A DNA stretch of 64,000 bases from assembly GCA_029204225.1 (NCBI GenBank), contig CM055095.1, positions 41,939,723 through 42,003,722 on the forward strand, given 5' to 3'. The notes beneath the pieces are model-generated. The model saw only the letters and a program-made list of their open reading frames with translations, was not told the origin of the DNA and made no database searches. Positions 1 through 9,350 of this stretch are shown piece by piece; positions within the stretch are counted from its first letter, which is position 1; the number at the start of each line of letters is the position of its first letter. Position numbers and translations under genes: made by a program. Source of the DNA: Diphasiastrum complanatum. Lineage: Eukaryota > Streptophyta > Lycopodiopsida > Lycopodiales > Lycopodiaceae.

Positions 1-87
1 TTATGCAAGAAAGATATACTATGTGAAACATAATCTCTTTAACGACTCATTCCTAGCATAAAACCATTCTTTGCCTAGGATTAAAGT

Positions 88-338
88 AGCATGCATACTG
101 CCAAGTGTCGGCCACGTGGCTCTGTCGTGGCCGACTGCACGTCAGGACCCAACGCGGGGCCCTATCCTGCGACAGGGTCCCTAAGCTGTGTTAGGCCCGC
201 CATGGCTATGGACCGTGCCAAGGCACACTACTCACACTGTCTTGCCTGTTGGTCGTGTACGCTGCTGGACACGACCCTAACTGTGGTATCTGACCTCCTG
301 TGTTCTCTAGGGTTCGGCACTGGTTAGTACTCGTAACA
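88..338 (-). repeat. 3' LTR of the chromovirus, truncated
   Basis: This copy matches 5588-5829 and ends in the same TAACA terminus. Similarity begins at a GTAGCATGCAT block; the preceding 87 bases do not match the other LTR, so the outer end was deleted or replaced. Just inside it (339-353) is the complement of a purine-rich polypurine tract (CTCCCTCCCCCTTAAG on the plus strand), fixing the minus orientation. Confidence 0.85.
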
Positions 339-389
339 CTCCCTCCCCCTTAAGAACCGTCTTGGTCCTCTAAGACAAAGTCTGGAAAA

Positions 390-1640
390 ATCTTGCGAAA
401 GACGCTGCCTCTTTCCCAAGTGGCAGTCTCAATAGGCTGACATTCCACTTGACTAGATATTCCCGGTATAGAGTATGACGAGTTTGCGTCTCTCTACTAT
501 GAAGAATCTCCTCTGGCTCATGTGGAGGTTGCTGAGAATCCAATGGGAGAAACTACGAACATTGTCCCCTACCAGATTTTTTTGATCTGGCCTAATACCT
601 AGGAGACACAACTTAGCACACACTCCTGATTTGAGGGTTTTAGATTTCAACTGGGACTCTCAAGTAGACTTCTCACCACAGCTGAGAGAACTGCACATCC
701 CGTCTGCGTGAATCTGCATAATGCCTGGCTCGTATCCAAGGACTGCCTAATGCTACCTTAGCATGTTCTATCATCTGGTTTAGGTCCTCTGAAAAGTTTC
801 TAGCTGCTTCAACTTTTTTCTTGTTTAAACCCTACAGCTGTGGTGAGCGTGGCTGAAAAACCGTACATCAACATAAATGGGCTGTATCCCGTAGCTAAAT
901 GTTTGGTACTGTTATAAGCAAACTCTAATATCGAGAGATACTCCTCCCAACTAGTTTGCTTCTTGTTGACGTAGTATGCGCGAAGCATATCCTCAACACC
1001 TGATTTACCCTCTCTGTTTGACCGTCCGTCTGTGGATGTCGGTGGTACTCATATTAAGTTTAGTATGGAGATGATGGAATACTGCCCTCCAAAAATTTCC
1101 ATTAAACTTATTGTCCCGGTCGCTGGACTATGCCAGAAGGTAGACCGTACAATTTAAATAGCCCGTCTACAAACAGACCTTGCTAACTCTGGAGCTCTAA
1201 CGGTTGTTTTTGGTCGGAATAAAATGAGCCATTTTGGTCAGACGGTCAACTGTAGTCTGTGACCCATATAGCGTCATTAGCCTTTTTGGGTTTTGGGCAG
1301 GCCTACTATAAAATTCCATGGAGATTACTCTCCCATTCACCATCTAGTATATCTAAGGGCTGTAACAACCCTCCTCGCTTTAAACGCTCTGCTTTATTTA
1401 CTTGACATTTCTAGCAGCTGGTTACATATTGCTGGACATCCTTTTTCTACTGGGCCAAAAAAATTGCCTACAAAGAAGCTCATAGGTCTTCTGTATGCTT
1501 GGGTGCCCCGCACTAGGATTGTCATGACACTCATATAGGACCTGCTGCCTATAATCCTCTGAATGGGGGACACATACTCTATCTCTATAGAGCAAGTACT
1601 CATCCTGAATGGGAATACTGTTTCCATTTGAATCCTTGAG
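390..1640 (-). pseudogene. Gypsy integrase with C-terminal chromodomain (broken)
   Basis: Integrase inserts the element DNA, and the chromodomain is thought to guide it to heterochromatin. On the minus strand near 1500-1560 is the HHCC-type start (HDNPSAGH); near 1200-1260 the core has VDRLTKMAHFIPTK; near 430-520 comes a chromodomain-like tail with ILHSRETQTR, YREYLVKW and LPLGKE. These pieces lie in different frames with several stops. Between them (660-1000) the sequence is integrase-like but too decayed to align by eye. Family assignment is firm from the motifs; activity is excluded by the breaks. Confidence 0.85.
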
Positions 1641-1929
1641 TCAATTGACCCTCAACCACTGAGGTTTGCTTGGGTAATACAGGCTCAGAGTCCTCAACAT
1701 CATCTGACATATACTTGGACTCATCATCATCCTCAACATAGCTGCCGTATTCTTGGATGAACTGGCACCAGCCCCGGGAACTGGCTTTGGAGTCTGTAAC
1801 TGTACTGATCTGGACTGAGTTCCAGATAGTAGAGAAGAATGCATCATGCTGGCACTTCTCTCTCAAGGACTCGAGTAACTCACTAAGAATCTGAGTAAAA
1901 CTCAGCTCGTTATCATAGGCATTCTACTA

Positions 1930-2286
1930 AGTGCATCTGCTACTGTGTTGAATTTGATAGACATATCAAACTCTTGCATTAACTCAGCCCAATGAACTCT
2001 TCCAACCTCTGAGCTCAGGCTGATTGCAAAGGTATCTAAGACTTTCATGGTCTGTCAGGACTTCAAAGTTGGCACCATACAAATAATGTCTCCAAGTCTT
2101 AAGGGCATGAACTATGGAGAAGAGTTCCTTTTCATAGGCACTGTACCTAGTCTGAGCTTGCTCGAGTTTTTTATTCTTGACCGCAACTGGTCGTCCACCC
2201 TGAGTTAGTACAGCACCAACTGCAAAGCATCTGTTTCGACCACAAATGGCTGATTGGGGTCGACGACTTTTAAAACTGGTTGTAGC
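1930..2286 (-). pseudogene. Gypsy RNase H domain (fragmentary)
   Basis: RNase H degrades the RNA strand during reverse transcription. Minus-strand translation around 2040-2210 gives GGRPVAVKNKKLEQAQ, RYSAYEKELFSIVHALKTW and RHYLYGANFEVLTDHESL, the classic Gypsy RNase H block containing the catalytic Glu of YEKEL and the Asp of TDHESL. It continues directly from the RT at 2287 in pol order but without one open frame. Confidence 0.85.
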
Positions 2287-3007
2287 TCAGGTTGTTTTGA
2301 GAGCATCAAAGCTCTCCTGCTGTGCGGACTCCCAAATGAACTCCTTTCCCTTCCCCTTAAGAAGATTTGTCATGGGAACTGCTATCTGAGCATATTCCTT
2401 GACAAATCGTCTGTAATATCCCGCCAAACCAAGAAAGATCTGAAGCTCTAAAATATTCTGAGGTCTCAGCCAACTGAGTATGGCTTTAACCTTACTGGGG
2501 TCCATCTTAATCCCATCTGCCGAGATAATGTGACCCAAATAAGCTACTTCCTCAAAGAAGAATTCACACTTGGATTCTTTAGCATAAAGCTTATGCTTTC
2601 TAAGCAGTCGAAACACCTTTCTGAGATGTTTAAGATGCTCCTTCCTCGTTTTGCTGTAGACGAGGATGTCATCTAAAAATACGACTACAAATTTACCCAA
2701 GTATGGTCTGAGGACACTGTCATCAAGGTCATAAGGTAGCTGGAGCATTTGTGAGCCCAGAAGGCATCACCTTGAACTCATAATGACCATGACGAGTTCT
2801 TAAAGCTGTTTCCGGGACATCTTCAGACTTTATACGGACCTGATGATATCCCAATCTTAGGTCTATTTTACTGAAAAACTTAGCCCCGTCGAGTTGATCA
2901 AACAACTCGTCTGCCCGAAACATAGAATACTTATTCTTAATTGTGACTTTATTGAGGGCTCTGTAATCTACGCAAAGACGCATAGACCCCTCTTTCTTTT
3001 TCACCAA
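2287..3007 (-). pseudogene. Gypsy reverse transcriptase (frameshifted)
   Basis: Two overlapping frames make one RT. The first (3007-2729) holds the fingers: [18 protein letters not shown], then [19 protein letters not shown] with the first catalytic Asp, then [19 protein letters not shown]. The second (2748-2287) holds [15 protein letters not shown], the catalytic YVDD-box counterpart written FLDD as is usual in Gypsy, and the thumb/connection [17 protein letters not shown]. The frame change lies near 2740, in the palm between NAPATL and the FLDD box. Catalytic aspartates are present, so the frameshift, not loss of key residues, is the main defect seen. Confidence 0.93.
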
Positions 3008-3374
3008 AAGGATTGTTGAGGACCATGGTGAACTACTGGTTTGAATTTGGCCTTTCCCAAGATAATCTGTTAACTGCCTAGTTATTTCTTCATCCTCTGT
3101 TCGACTGACCCGATACGGAGGTTTAGAAACAGGTGCTGTACCTGGGTACTAGGTTTATTACATGATCTACCTCTCTGCTAGGTGGAAAACCATGTGGGCA
3201 AATCTTCAGGAAAAACATCTTTAAATTTAGACAATAAAGTTTCTAATTTACTGATTTTTCTGCTGTAAAGAACTGGAAATAGAAACTTCAGGAATAAACT
3301 GAAAGTCACATAAGAATACCTAATGGTCGTCGTCTCCGATTAGCTGACAGAGCTCTGAACTGCAGACCATAGGG

Positions 3375-3782
3375 CTATTGGGAACACCATGCTCCCCATG
3401 CCAACTGGATCTCTCGGCCTTTATACTGAAAGCTGAGGGTGTTCTCCTGATAATTTCTGTGGAGGGAAGGTCCTAAGCTGTAGAGCCAGTCTCTCCCGAG
3501 AACAATGTCTGTGCGATCCAGGTGCATTATCTGAAAGCTTATTTCATCTTGGTACCCCTGAACACCAAGATTTAGATTACTTACCATAGTTTCCCAAATT
3601 TTCTTATCTTCACCCTTAGCTAATGAAACTGTGTACCTATGCTGACTAGGTACTTCTGGAAGTCTGAGTTTTTTAACTAGGGTGTAGTTGATGAAATTAT
3701 GGGTCGCCCCATCATCAACCATAACTCTGACTGACTGGTCACCAACTTTCCCATGCATATGTACTAGGTCATTGCGGCCCAA
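3375..3782 (-). pseudogene. Gypsy aspartic protease domain
   Basis: A retroviral-type aspartic protease cleaves the polyprotein. The 135-residue open stretch contains VMVDDGATHNFINYTLVKKL, in which DDGA stands where the catalytic D-(S/T)-G-A motif is expected, and further on TDIVLGRDWLYSLGPSL, the conserved ILG-hairpin region of plant Gypsy proteases. The motif variant (second D in place of S/T) may itself impair activity. It lies between the gag zinc knuckle and RT, as expected. Confidence 0.85.
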
Positions 3783-3799
3783 AGCTGAAGGGTCTCGCT

Positions 3800-4836
3800 A
3801 GCATTGCAGAGGTCAGCTGGCAACAGTGTTCATGGTTTCATGATAGACTTTGATCTCGGAAGCTGCCGAGTCACTAGGGAAACTTACAGGCTGAACAAGA
3901 TGAACTTGTTTTTTGTCTTTCTTATCTTTTTTAGTGAAAGGCCCCTTGGGACACTGTCTGACTGTGTGTCCCTTGCCCATGCACACAAAGCAGAAACGTT
4001 CTTGTTTGGCTTTCTCAAAATCTTCTGGTTTTAAGGGCTGTATGAGCGATGGGCATTTTTGAGGAGCTTCACCTTTTACTTTATCTTCTTTCTTTCTTTT
4101 TAAAAATTTCCTTTTAAATTGAAATTCTTTCTAAGGAGGCTGCTCAGAAAGAGGCTGATGTCTCGCCCTCTTCCTACCCACTAAAATCATCATAGATTTG
4201 AGCATATCTGAGAGCTTGCTCTGGGGTAGTGGGCGAGTTTCTCTGAACCTCTACTTTATACTCACCTTTGAGGCCACGAACAAATCCCCTGACTTTCTAA
4301 AAGTCATCCATATTTTTTATTTTTAAGATTGTTTCTCGATACTGCGAGATATATTGGACTAGGGATTTATCCATTACCGTTTTCTCCCAGGCTTCCCAGG
4401 CTCTATCAAGTTCATTTTCAGGTAGATATTCTCTTAGGAAGGCTTCTTCAAAGGCCTTCCATGACCGGGGAGTCTGCCCAGTCTCTTGGAGATTTAACCA
4501 CCACTTATAAGCCATGGGCCCTAGGGAAAGACTGGCCTCAATAGCTTGCAAATGGTCAGGGGTCTGTTTAAGAGCATGAATGTTCTTCCATTTGCTGAGG
4601 AAGGTTTGTAGAATGTTTGCGTTTCTATCCTTCTCTTCCCCAATAAAAGTAGGAGTCTTTAAGTCTTTAAAGACACTGGGGTGAGACCGCATAGGCTCAC
4701 CCGACACTGATGGAAGTGGAGAAGGGGACAACTGAGAAGTGGAGGGAAGACTTCCTTTCGAGGAACTCAAAATCAAGCCCTTGGTAACCAATTCGTCAAG
4801 TTCTTCGGCGAATTGTTCCTGTTCTTCAACTTCCAT
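3800..4836 (-). pseudogene. Gypsy gag with CCHC zinc knuckle (broken)
   Basis: Gag packages the element RNA. The open part at 4836-4297 (179 residues, Met start) has the retrotransposon gag pattern: acidic N-terminus, then TPTFIGEEKDRNA, KWWLNLQETG and SWKAFEEAFLREYLPENE. After the stop near 4297 the homology resumes in another frame, and near 3950-4000 there is a zinc knuckle CFVCMGKGHTVRQC (CX2CX4HX4C) followed by a basic Lys-rich run. The knuckle is intact although the reading frame is not. Confidence 0.88.
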
Positions 4837-5458
4837 GGGTTCTTTCCCCTTGCTGAACCTCAGGGATTCCGTTTCTAATTCATCAATTTGAAATTTCTGA
4901 TTTTTGACAAGGACGTCCCTCGCTGTCAGACTTGCAACTCAAGTACTCCAGAAAATTCAAAGTTGGAATCAAAAGCAGATCTGAAATTCCAGAAATTGAA
5001 AAGGCTATTCCTCGCTGATCTGGCTTCAATCTGACCGCTGTTTCTGATCTGAGAAGAACAGATTTGAAGGCTTGAATCTGTAAGAAAAACTCTGATCTAA
5101 TTTTTATAGACCCTTGCTGATCTGTCTGGAGTATGAAGGCTAATCCACCTCAAAATCTTCTCAGAAAACAGCTCTAGGGTTTCCAAAACTTGGCTACCAA
5201 TCCAGCGCTGAACCTGCACACTGATTTAACCCTGAAATCCGCTCAGATAGCCACTAATTACACTGGAAATACAGCGATGGATCTGTACCTGAAATCTGAC
5301 TCAGGTTCTACTCGGAAAGAATTCCTCTGCAAAAGCAGCAATGGATGGCTGTCACTACAGCGCCGGCTCTGCTCTACCAATTCCTAAAAGTTGGAAGATG
5401 TTCTATCCACTCTGATAGATTTCTCTCTTGCTGAAACTAAACTCCCAAAGATGGAGAT
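4837..5458 (-). other. Untranslated leader of the chromovirus
   Basis: No reading frame with recognisable homology lies between the gag start and the primer site. The position corresponds to the element 5' leader, where packaging signals normally reside. The text has recurring 'aaatctgatctgaaattccag'-like words, a mild internal repetition. Confidence 0.5.
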
Positions 5459-5472
5459 GGCTCTGATACCAA
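5459..5472 (-). promoter_or_regulatory. Primer-binding site, initiator tRNA-Met
   Basis: The minus strand reads TTGGTATCAGAGCC directly inside the right LTR. TGGTATCAGAGC is the complement of the 3' end of plant initiator tRNA-Met, the primer used by most plant LTR elements. Its place next to the TG of the LTR defines the 5' end of the element. Confidence 0.9.
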
Positions 5473-5829
5473 TGTTAGAGATCTAAACACCACAGTTGGG
5501 CAAACACTAACTGATCCACCCAGCCTTGCCTACTCCCTGATATGGAGTAAGCCCCTCCTAGCCCAGTGTGAGGACTGGTAGCATGCATACTGCCAAGTGT
5601 CGGCCACGTGGCTCTGCGTGGCCGACTGCACGTCGGGACCCAACGTTGGGCCCTATCCTGCTGATAGGGTCCCTAAGCTGTGTTAGGCCCCCCATGGCTA
5701 TGGACCGTGCCGGGGTACACTACTCACACTGTCTTGCCCTGTTGGTCGTGTACGCTGGACATGACCCTGACTATGGTATCTAAACTCATGTGTTCTCTAG
5801 GGTTCGGCACTGGTTACGTGCTCGTAACA
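5473..5829 (-). repeat. 5' LTR of the chromovirus, complete
   Basis: A 357-bp LTR with TGTTA...TAACA terminal inverted repeats. The inner edge is fixed by the primer site and the outer edge by loss of similarity to the left LTR after TAACA. It is the full-length reference for the truncated copy at 88-338. Confidence 0.9.
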
Positions 5830-6501
5830 CAGTGTGTGCGTATCGTCGAAAATTCGAGCGAAACGCATGGCATCCTCAAGGGATTGTGGCTAATTCCGGC
5901 GAACCTCCAACTGATATTCTTTGGGCAAGCCCAAAATGAAATGCAGCTTAAGGAGCACTCCGTCTATGCGGTTAACAAACCACAAAGCTGCCTCTTGGAA
6001 GTCTTGCGAATAGACATCCAAGGGTTTCGTCCCCATTTGCAACGTGGCAAATCAACGATAATATTCAAAATCATCGAGGACTGGCATAAAGGCGGCCTTA
6101 AAGGCTACCTGGAAATCATCCCAAGTAGATGGGACTATAGCACGTTCCTTAAGATCCTGCCACCATGAATACACTTTTCCGTGTAAAAACATAATGGCAG
6201 TCGCAATCCTAGAGCTGTCTGACAGATCGTACATGGAAAAATGAGAAGTCCATCGGTCAAGCCAAGCCAAGACCACGTCCTGGTGTCTGTCCTTTTTCTC
6301 CCCCGTGAAAAACTCTGGGGTAAACATCGGGTTTTGTGCCTACCGAGATTGGGACATAGCCCTCAACTCGGTCTCCACCCGTTCATGCTTGGAGCGCATG
6401 TCAACAATCTGTTGTTGCAGCAGATTTATTGCGTGCGCCATTTCCTCCATATTAGTCCTCGCGGGACTTGGAGCTCGAGTTTCTTCCATAGGAGTGTCCA
6501 T
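5830..6501 (-). pseudogene. Gypsy gag, second family, cut by the chromovirus
   Basis: Minus-strand translation from an ATG at 6501 gives a helical N-terminus (AINLLQQQIVDMRSKHERVE), then FFTGEKKDRHQDVVLAWLDR, YSWWQDLKERAIVPSTW and DDFQVAFKAAFMPVL, and after a frame change LDVYSQDFQEAALWFVNRI. This is a Retrotrans_gag-type capsid region, distinct from the chromovirus gag at 3.8-4.8 kb. It stops exactly where the chromovirus LTR begins, so the chromovirus probably inserted here. A stop near 6350 and another near 6050 break it. Confidence 0.8.
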
Positions 6502-6659
6502 GGTAAAAGCAGTATAAGCAAGAAGCTAGAGGTAAAACGGAGAACAACAATATCAAAACCGTTATAAACTGACAACTACAGAAGAAGGGCTCAAGAGTTT
6601 TTATGGGTCATGCGTCTTTATCCTATTCTTTGTTGATTTAGCACGACCTATCTATAAGT

Positions 6660-7117
6660 TAACTATTGTTCCAATTTGGACTATCGAAGCTTTGGAGTCA
6701 TTTGAAAAATTGAAGAATGGCTTGATATCCGCACCGATTTTACAAGCACCAAATTGGACTATCGAATTTCATGTGCATACTGACGCTTCCAAATATGCTA
6801 TTGGATGAGTCTTAACGCAGCCTAGGGAATACAAAAAAAGATTTTCCAACATGGGACATCAGCTGAATGATGTTGAAGCAAACTACTACAACGGTTCTAT
6901 CAAAAAATATCGTCATTATTTGATGGCGACACATTTTGCATTTTACACAGATCATCAAGCCTTCCTATATTTGGTGAACAAGACATGCAATACTGGTCAT
7001 ATTGCAAGGTGGTTACTACTATTATCAAAATTTGATTTTCGTGTGCATTCCAAACAGCTTATAAGGTTAGCACGAATCAGTACCCTTCTGAAGGTGTTGA
7101 GCAATTCAGCAGGAGCT
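6660..7117 (+). pseudogene. Gypsy RT thumb / RNase H remnant
   Basis: Plus-strand translation gives TIEALESFEKLKNGLISAP, then FHVHTDASKYAIG (RNase H first Asp), then HYLMATHFAFYTDHQAFLYL and FDFRVHSK. This order is the RT-RNase H junction of Gypsy elements. A stop follows the AIG, and the catalytic Glu segment is degenerate. Orientation is opposite to the gag just to its left, so the two are not one intact element. Confidence 0.8.
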
Positions 7118-7957
7118 TAATACCAAGCCTATCTTTCATAATTTCTACAGACCAAGTTTTCTAGAGCAAGAAGAGTTAATAGGCAATTGAAAGAGCTTTT
7201 ATATAAGAAATTTATAGACCCAATAAAAAACCTTATGGAGCACTTGTGCTTGATGCTAAACTTTGATTTAGTGTTTGATTGCATAAGAGAATCAAACCAT
7301 GTTTACACTTTACGATCGGCAGCCCGACTGGAGTTCTACTTAAACTAACCACTTCGCTGAAAAAAAATTTCCAGCATACAAATAAAAAAATTTCCAGCAG
7401 AATCATGGTTTTTCCTGATAAATAAAAAAAAGAAAAATTTGTGTTCCGGGTTCTGGCATGCGTGTTCCAGAACGTTTTTGCAGCAGAATGCAATCCACTA
7501 AAACTATGATTTTAAATCAAGCAGTTATTGATTGATAAAAGAAAAACAAGTGAAGTTTCGAGGAAAAAAAAAATCAATAAAAAAGAACTGAATCACGATT
7601 CATTGGACTATGTTGAAACTAAAGCTACTACAACAAGGACTTTAGATTTCTAAGTTGGGGTGGTGATATCTTGTTAAAATTATGTCAGATGCACGCATTC
7701 GAGTCTACTCAATTTGTATTTGAATTAGTTCTACATTTTACTCAATGTTCAAATCATTTCAGTGCCAAAGGATTAAAAATCTCCTAAAAGAGATCAAAAT
7801 TTAGAAAACAGTTCCATAAAGACCCAAAGTTTCGAAGAAAAAAAAAACAGCAATGTAACTTCTCGTCTCGAATCAATTCAAATAGGTATGAATGGGAATT
7901 GTTGGAAAGATGGTGATAAAACATGCATGCACATTGGTGGTTAGTAGGTTAGTAGTA
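7118..7957 (-). other. Non-coding DNA; start of a putative racemase intron
   Basis: No coding homology was found on either strand. A GT donor at 7958-7957 on the minus strand marks where intron sequence of the racemase gene would begin. The stretch is AT-rich with many A-runs. The predicted second racemase exon is not recognisable here or further left in the window. Confidence 0.5.
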
Positions 7958-7958
7958 C

Positions 7959-8885
7959 CTGGTTGTGGAATATTTGTTGATAGAATCCAGCTGCAAGAAT
8001 TGGTTGTGTAGAAAGTATGCCAATTTTGGGCCTCCTGCTCCCTGCCTCCAAGGGGCTCAGATCAGCTGCCTTCAGCTCCTTAGCTACACTATCTGCCATG
8101 TTCAGAATTGGAACACAACCCTCCGATGACACCTGCTTATACCAAATGTATGAGAGGTGGCATGGGATGACAATGCATTTAGCCCCTGCTTCCTCCAAAA
8201 ACCTTCTCCCATCAAGCAAAGCAGCCAGACACGAGCCCTCTTTGCTTTCCACCTCTGTTTTACCGACATGTGTCACTGAGTGACTGGTGGGGTGTCCCTT
8301 CCATCGCGCCTCATTGGTGGGCCGGTTCAATGGCTCCCTCCATTCGGCCTCTGATTCGATGCCACGTGTAGCTGGGTAATTGGATGGATTGCTGCACATA
8401 AGCAGAGGGATGTGGTCGTTTTCGGGGGTGGCTGCAACCAGTCTGCGCAGAAACTCCACGGTGGCAGCCGTGCTGCTGCCTCCAAGGATCCCCACTGTGT
8501 GACCATGTCTGAAGGAGGCACCGGGGATGCGCTCCGGTGGCAGCGTCGCCTCAACGCCGCCGTTTGTGGTGGCGACATCGGCAGCCTTCCACCTACGTGA
8601 TCTGCAACCAGATGGAAGCGAGGGTCGGATGGGCTTCGCAGGCAGCAGGCGGATGGTGGCAGAAATGCAGACCTTATTGCGCTTCCAATCTACTGCGGTT
8701 AATTGTCTCCCCGCGATGGTGCAGTTGCTAAGAGGCGGAAAGGGATGCTGCGGCGTGCGGCGGAGGGGGAGATGGGCAGCAGCAGTGGGCTTCACCTTCG
8801 CCTCCACCAGCATCTGTCGCATCGTCAGCCGCTGAGCTGCTGCAAAAGCAGCACCAATCACTGGGATGTTATTACAGCCATGCAT
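7959..8885 (-). CDS. Aspartate/glutamate racemase family protein, exon 1 (C-terminus missing)
   Basis: The family interconverts L- and D-forms of acidic amino acids without cofactor, using a cysteine pair. The exon encodes 309 residues up to a CAG/GTACTA donor. Residues 1-125 look like a plastid transit peptide (Ala, Arg, Pro, Ser rich). From residue 130 comes VGILGGSSTAATVEFL, Cys164 in LLMCSNP, Cys242 in CIVIPCHLSYIW, then LNMADSVAKELKAA and KIGILSTQPILAAGFYQ, matching the plant racemase-like family as I know it, including an exon end after an Asn-Gln pair. An in-frame TAA lies five codons before the chosen ATG; Met22 or Met25 are alternatives. The C-terminal lobe, about 90 residues, lies beyond an intron that must exceed 7.9 kb if the gene is intact; otherwise this is a fragment. 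No internal stop is seen. Confidence 0.82.
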
Positions 8886-9350
8886 CCAGAATCCAGATTA
8901 AGCAGCACCTACGCTCAAAATTAGAGCGGCATGAGCTTTCTAGAGATCCCAATAATAAGTCTGTCAGCTCCCACCATTGTTATCACGCTTTCATCAAAAA
9001 ACATATGATCGCAACTTCGCAAGGCAAGCTTGCAACGAGACTGTATCAACTGCGGCAGGAGACAGGAAGCGGAGGCGGAGTAGGTGGTGGGCGACAGCAG
9101 GGCTGACTGGCCTGGGCCCTTGGACGCAGACAAAAGAATATTTTACTTTATTGAAAGAAAGATGGGAGAAAACTTGAACGCCCGGAGTTTTCAGCTGGAT
9201 GCTGCTGATGTATGGGACAGAGCCGGACACGTGGCGAGGTACAAAGCTGGAGATTTGATAGGGGTGGCAGAGCTGTCCAAACATACAGCTAATCCAAAAA
9301 ATAAATCAATGGGAACCCTTGTATATTTTGATGTTAGATGTGTATGAATG
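8886..9350. other. Upstream region of the racemase gene
   Basis: Less AT-rich than the DNA further right. Short open frames exist on both strands but none has recognisable motifs or composition bias. It is the natural place for the promoter and 5' UTR of the minus-strand racemase gene, though no clear TATA box could be chosen. Confidence 0.4.

Larger units (their letters stand above)
88..5829 (-). mobile_element. Chromovirus-type Ty3/Gypsy LTR retrotransposon, decayed
   Basis: Read on the minus strand it runs 5' LTR, primer site, gag with zinc knuckle, protease, RT, RNase H, integrase, chromodomain, polypurine tract, 3' LTR, which is the Gypsy order. The chromodomain at the end of integrase places it among plant chromoviruses. 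Every coding domain carries stops or frameshifts, so it is a dead copy. The two LTRs differ at roughly 8% of the 250 shared positions by eye, many differences being transitions, so it is old. The 3' LTR (left) lacks about its first 115 bases. The right edge abuts the gag of another Gypsy element, which it appears to interrupt; no target duplication can be checked because the left end is lost. Confidence 0.9.

Noticed and set aside
8327-8835. Plus- and minus-strand frames overlapping the racemase exon
   Set aside because: They are shadow frames of the GC-richer racemase coding region and show no independent domain.
8994-9347. Frames upstream of the racemase
   Set aside because: Opposing overlapping frames with no motif; better explained as promoter or UTR.
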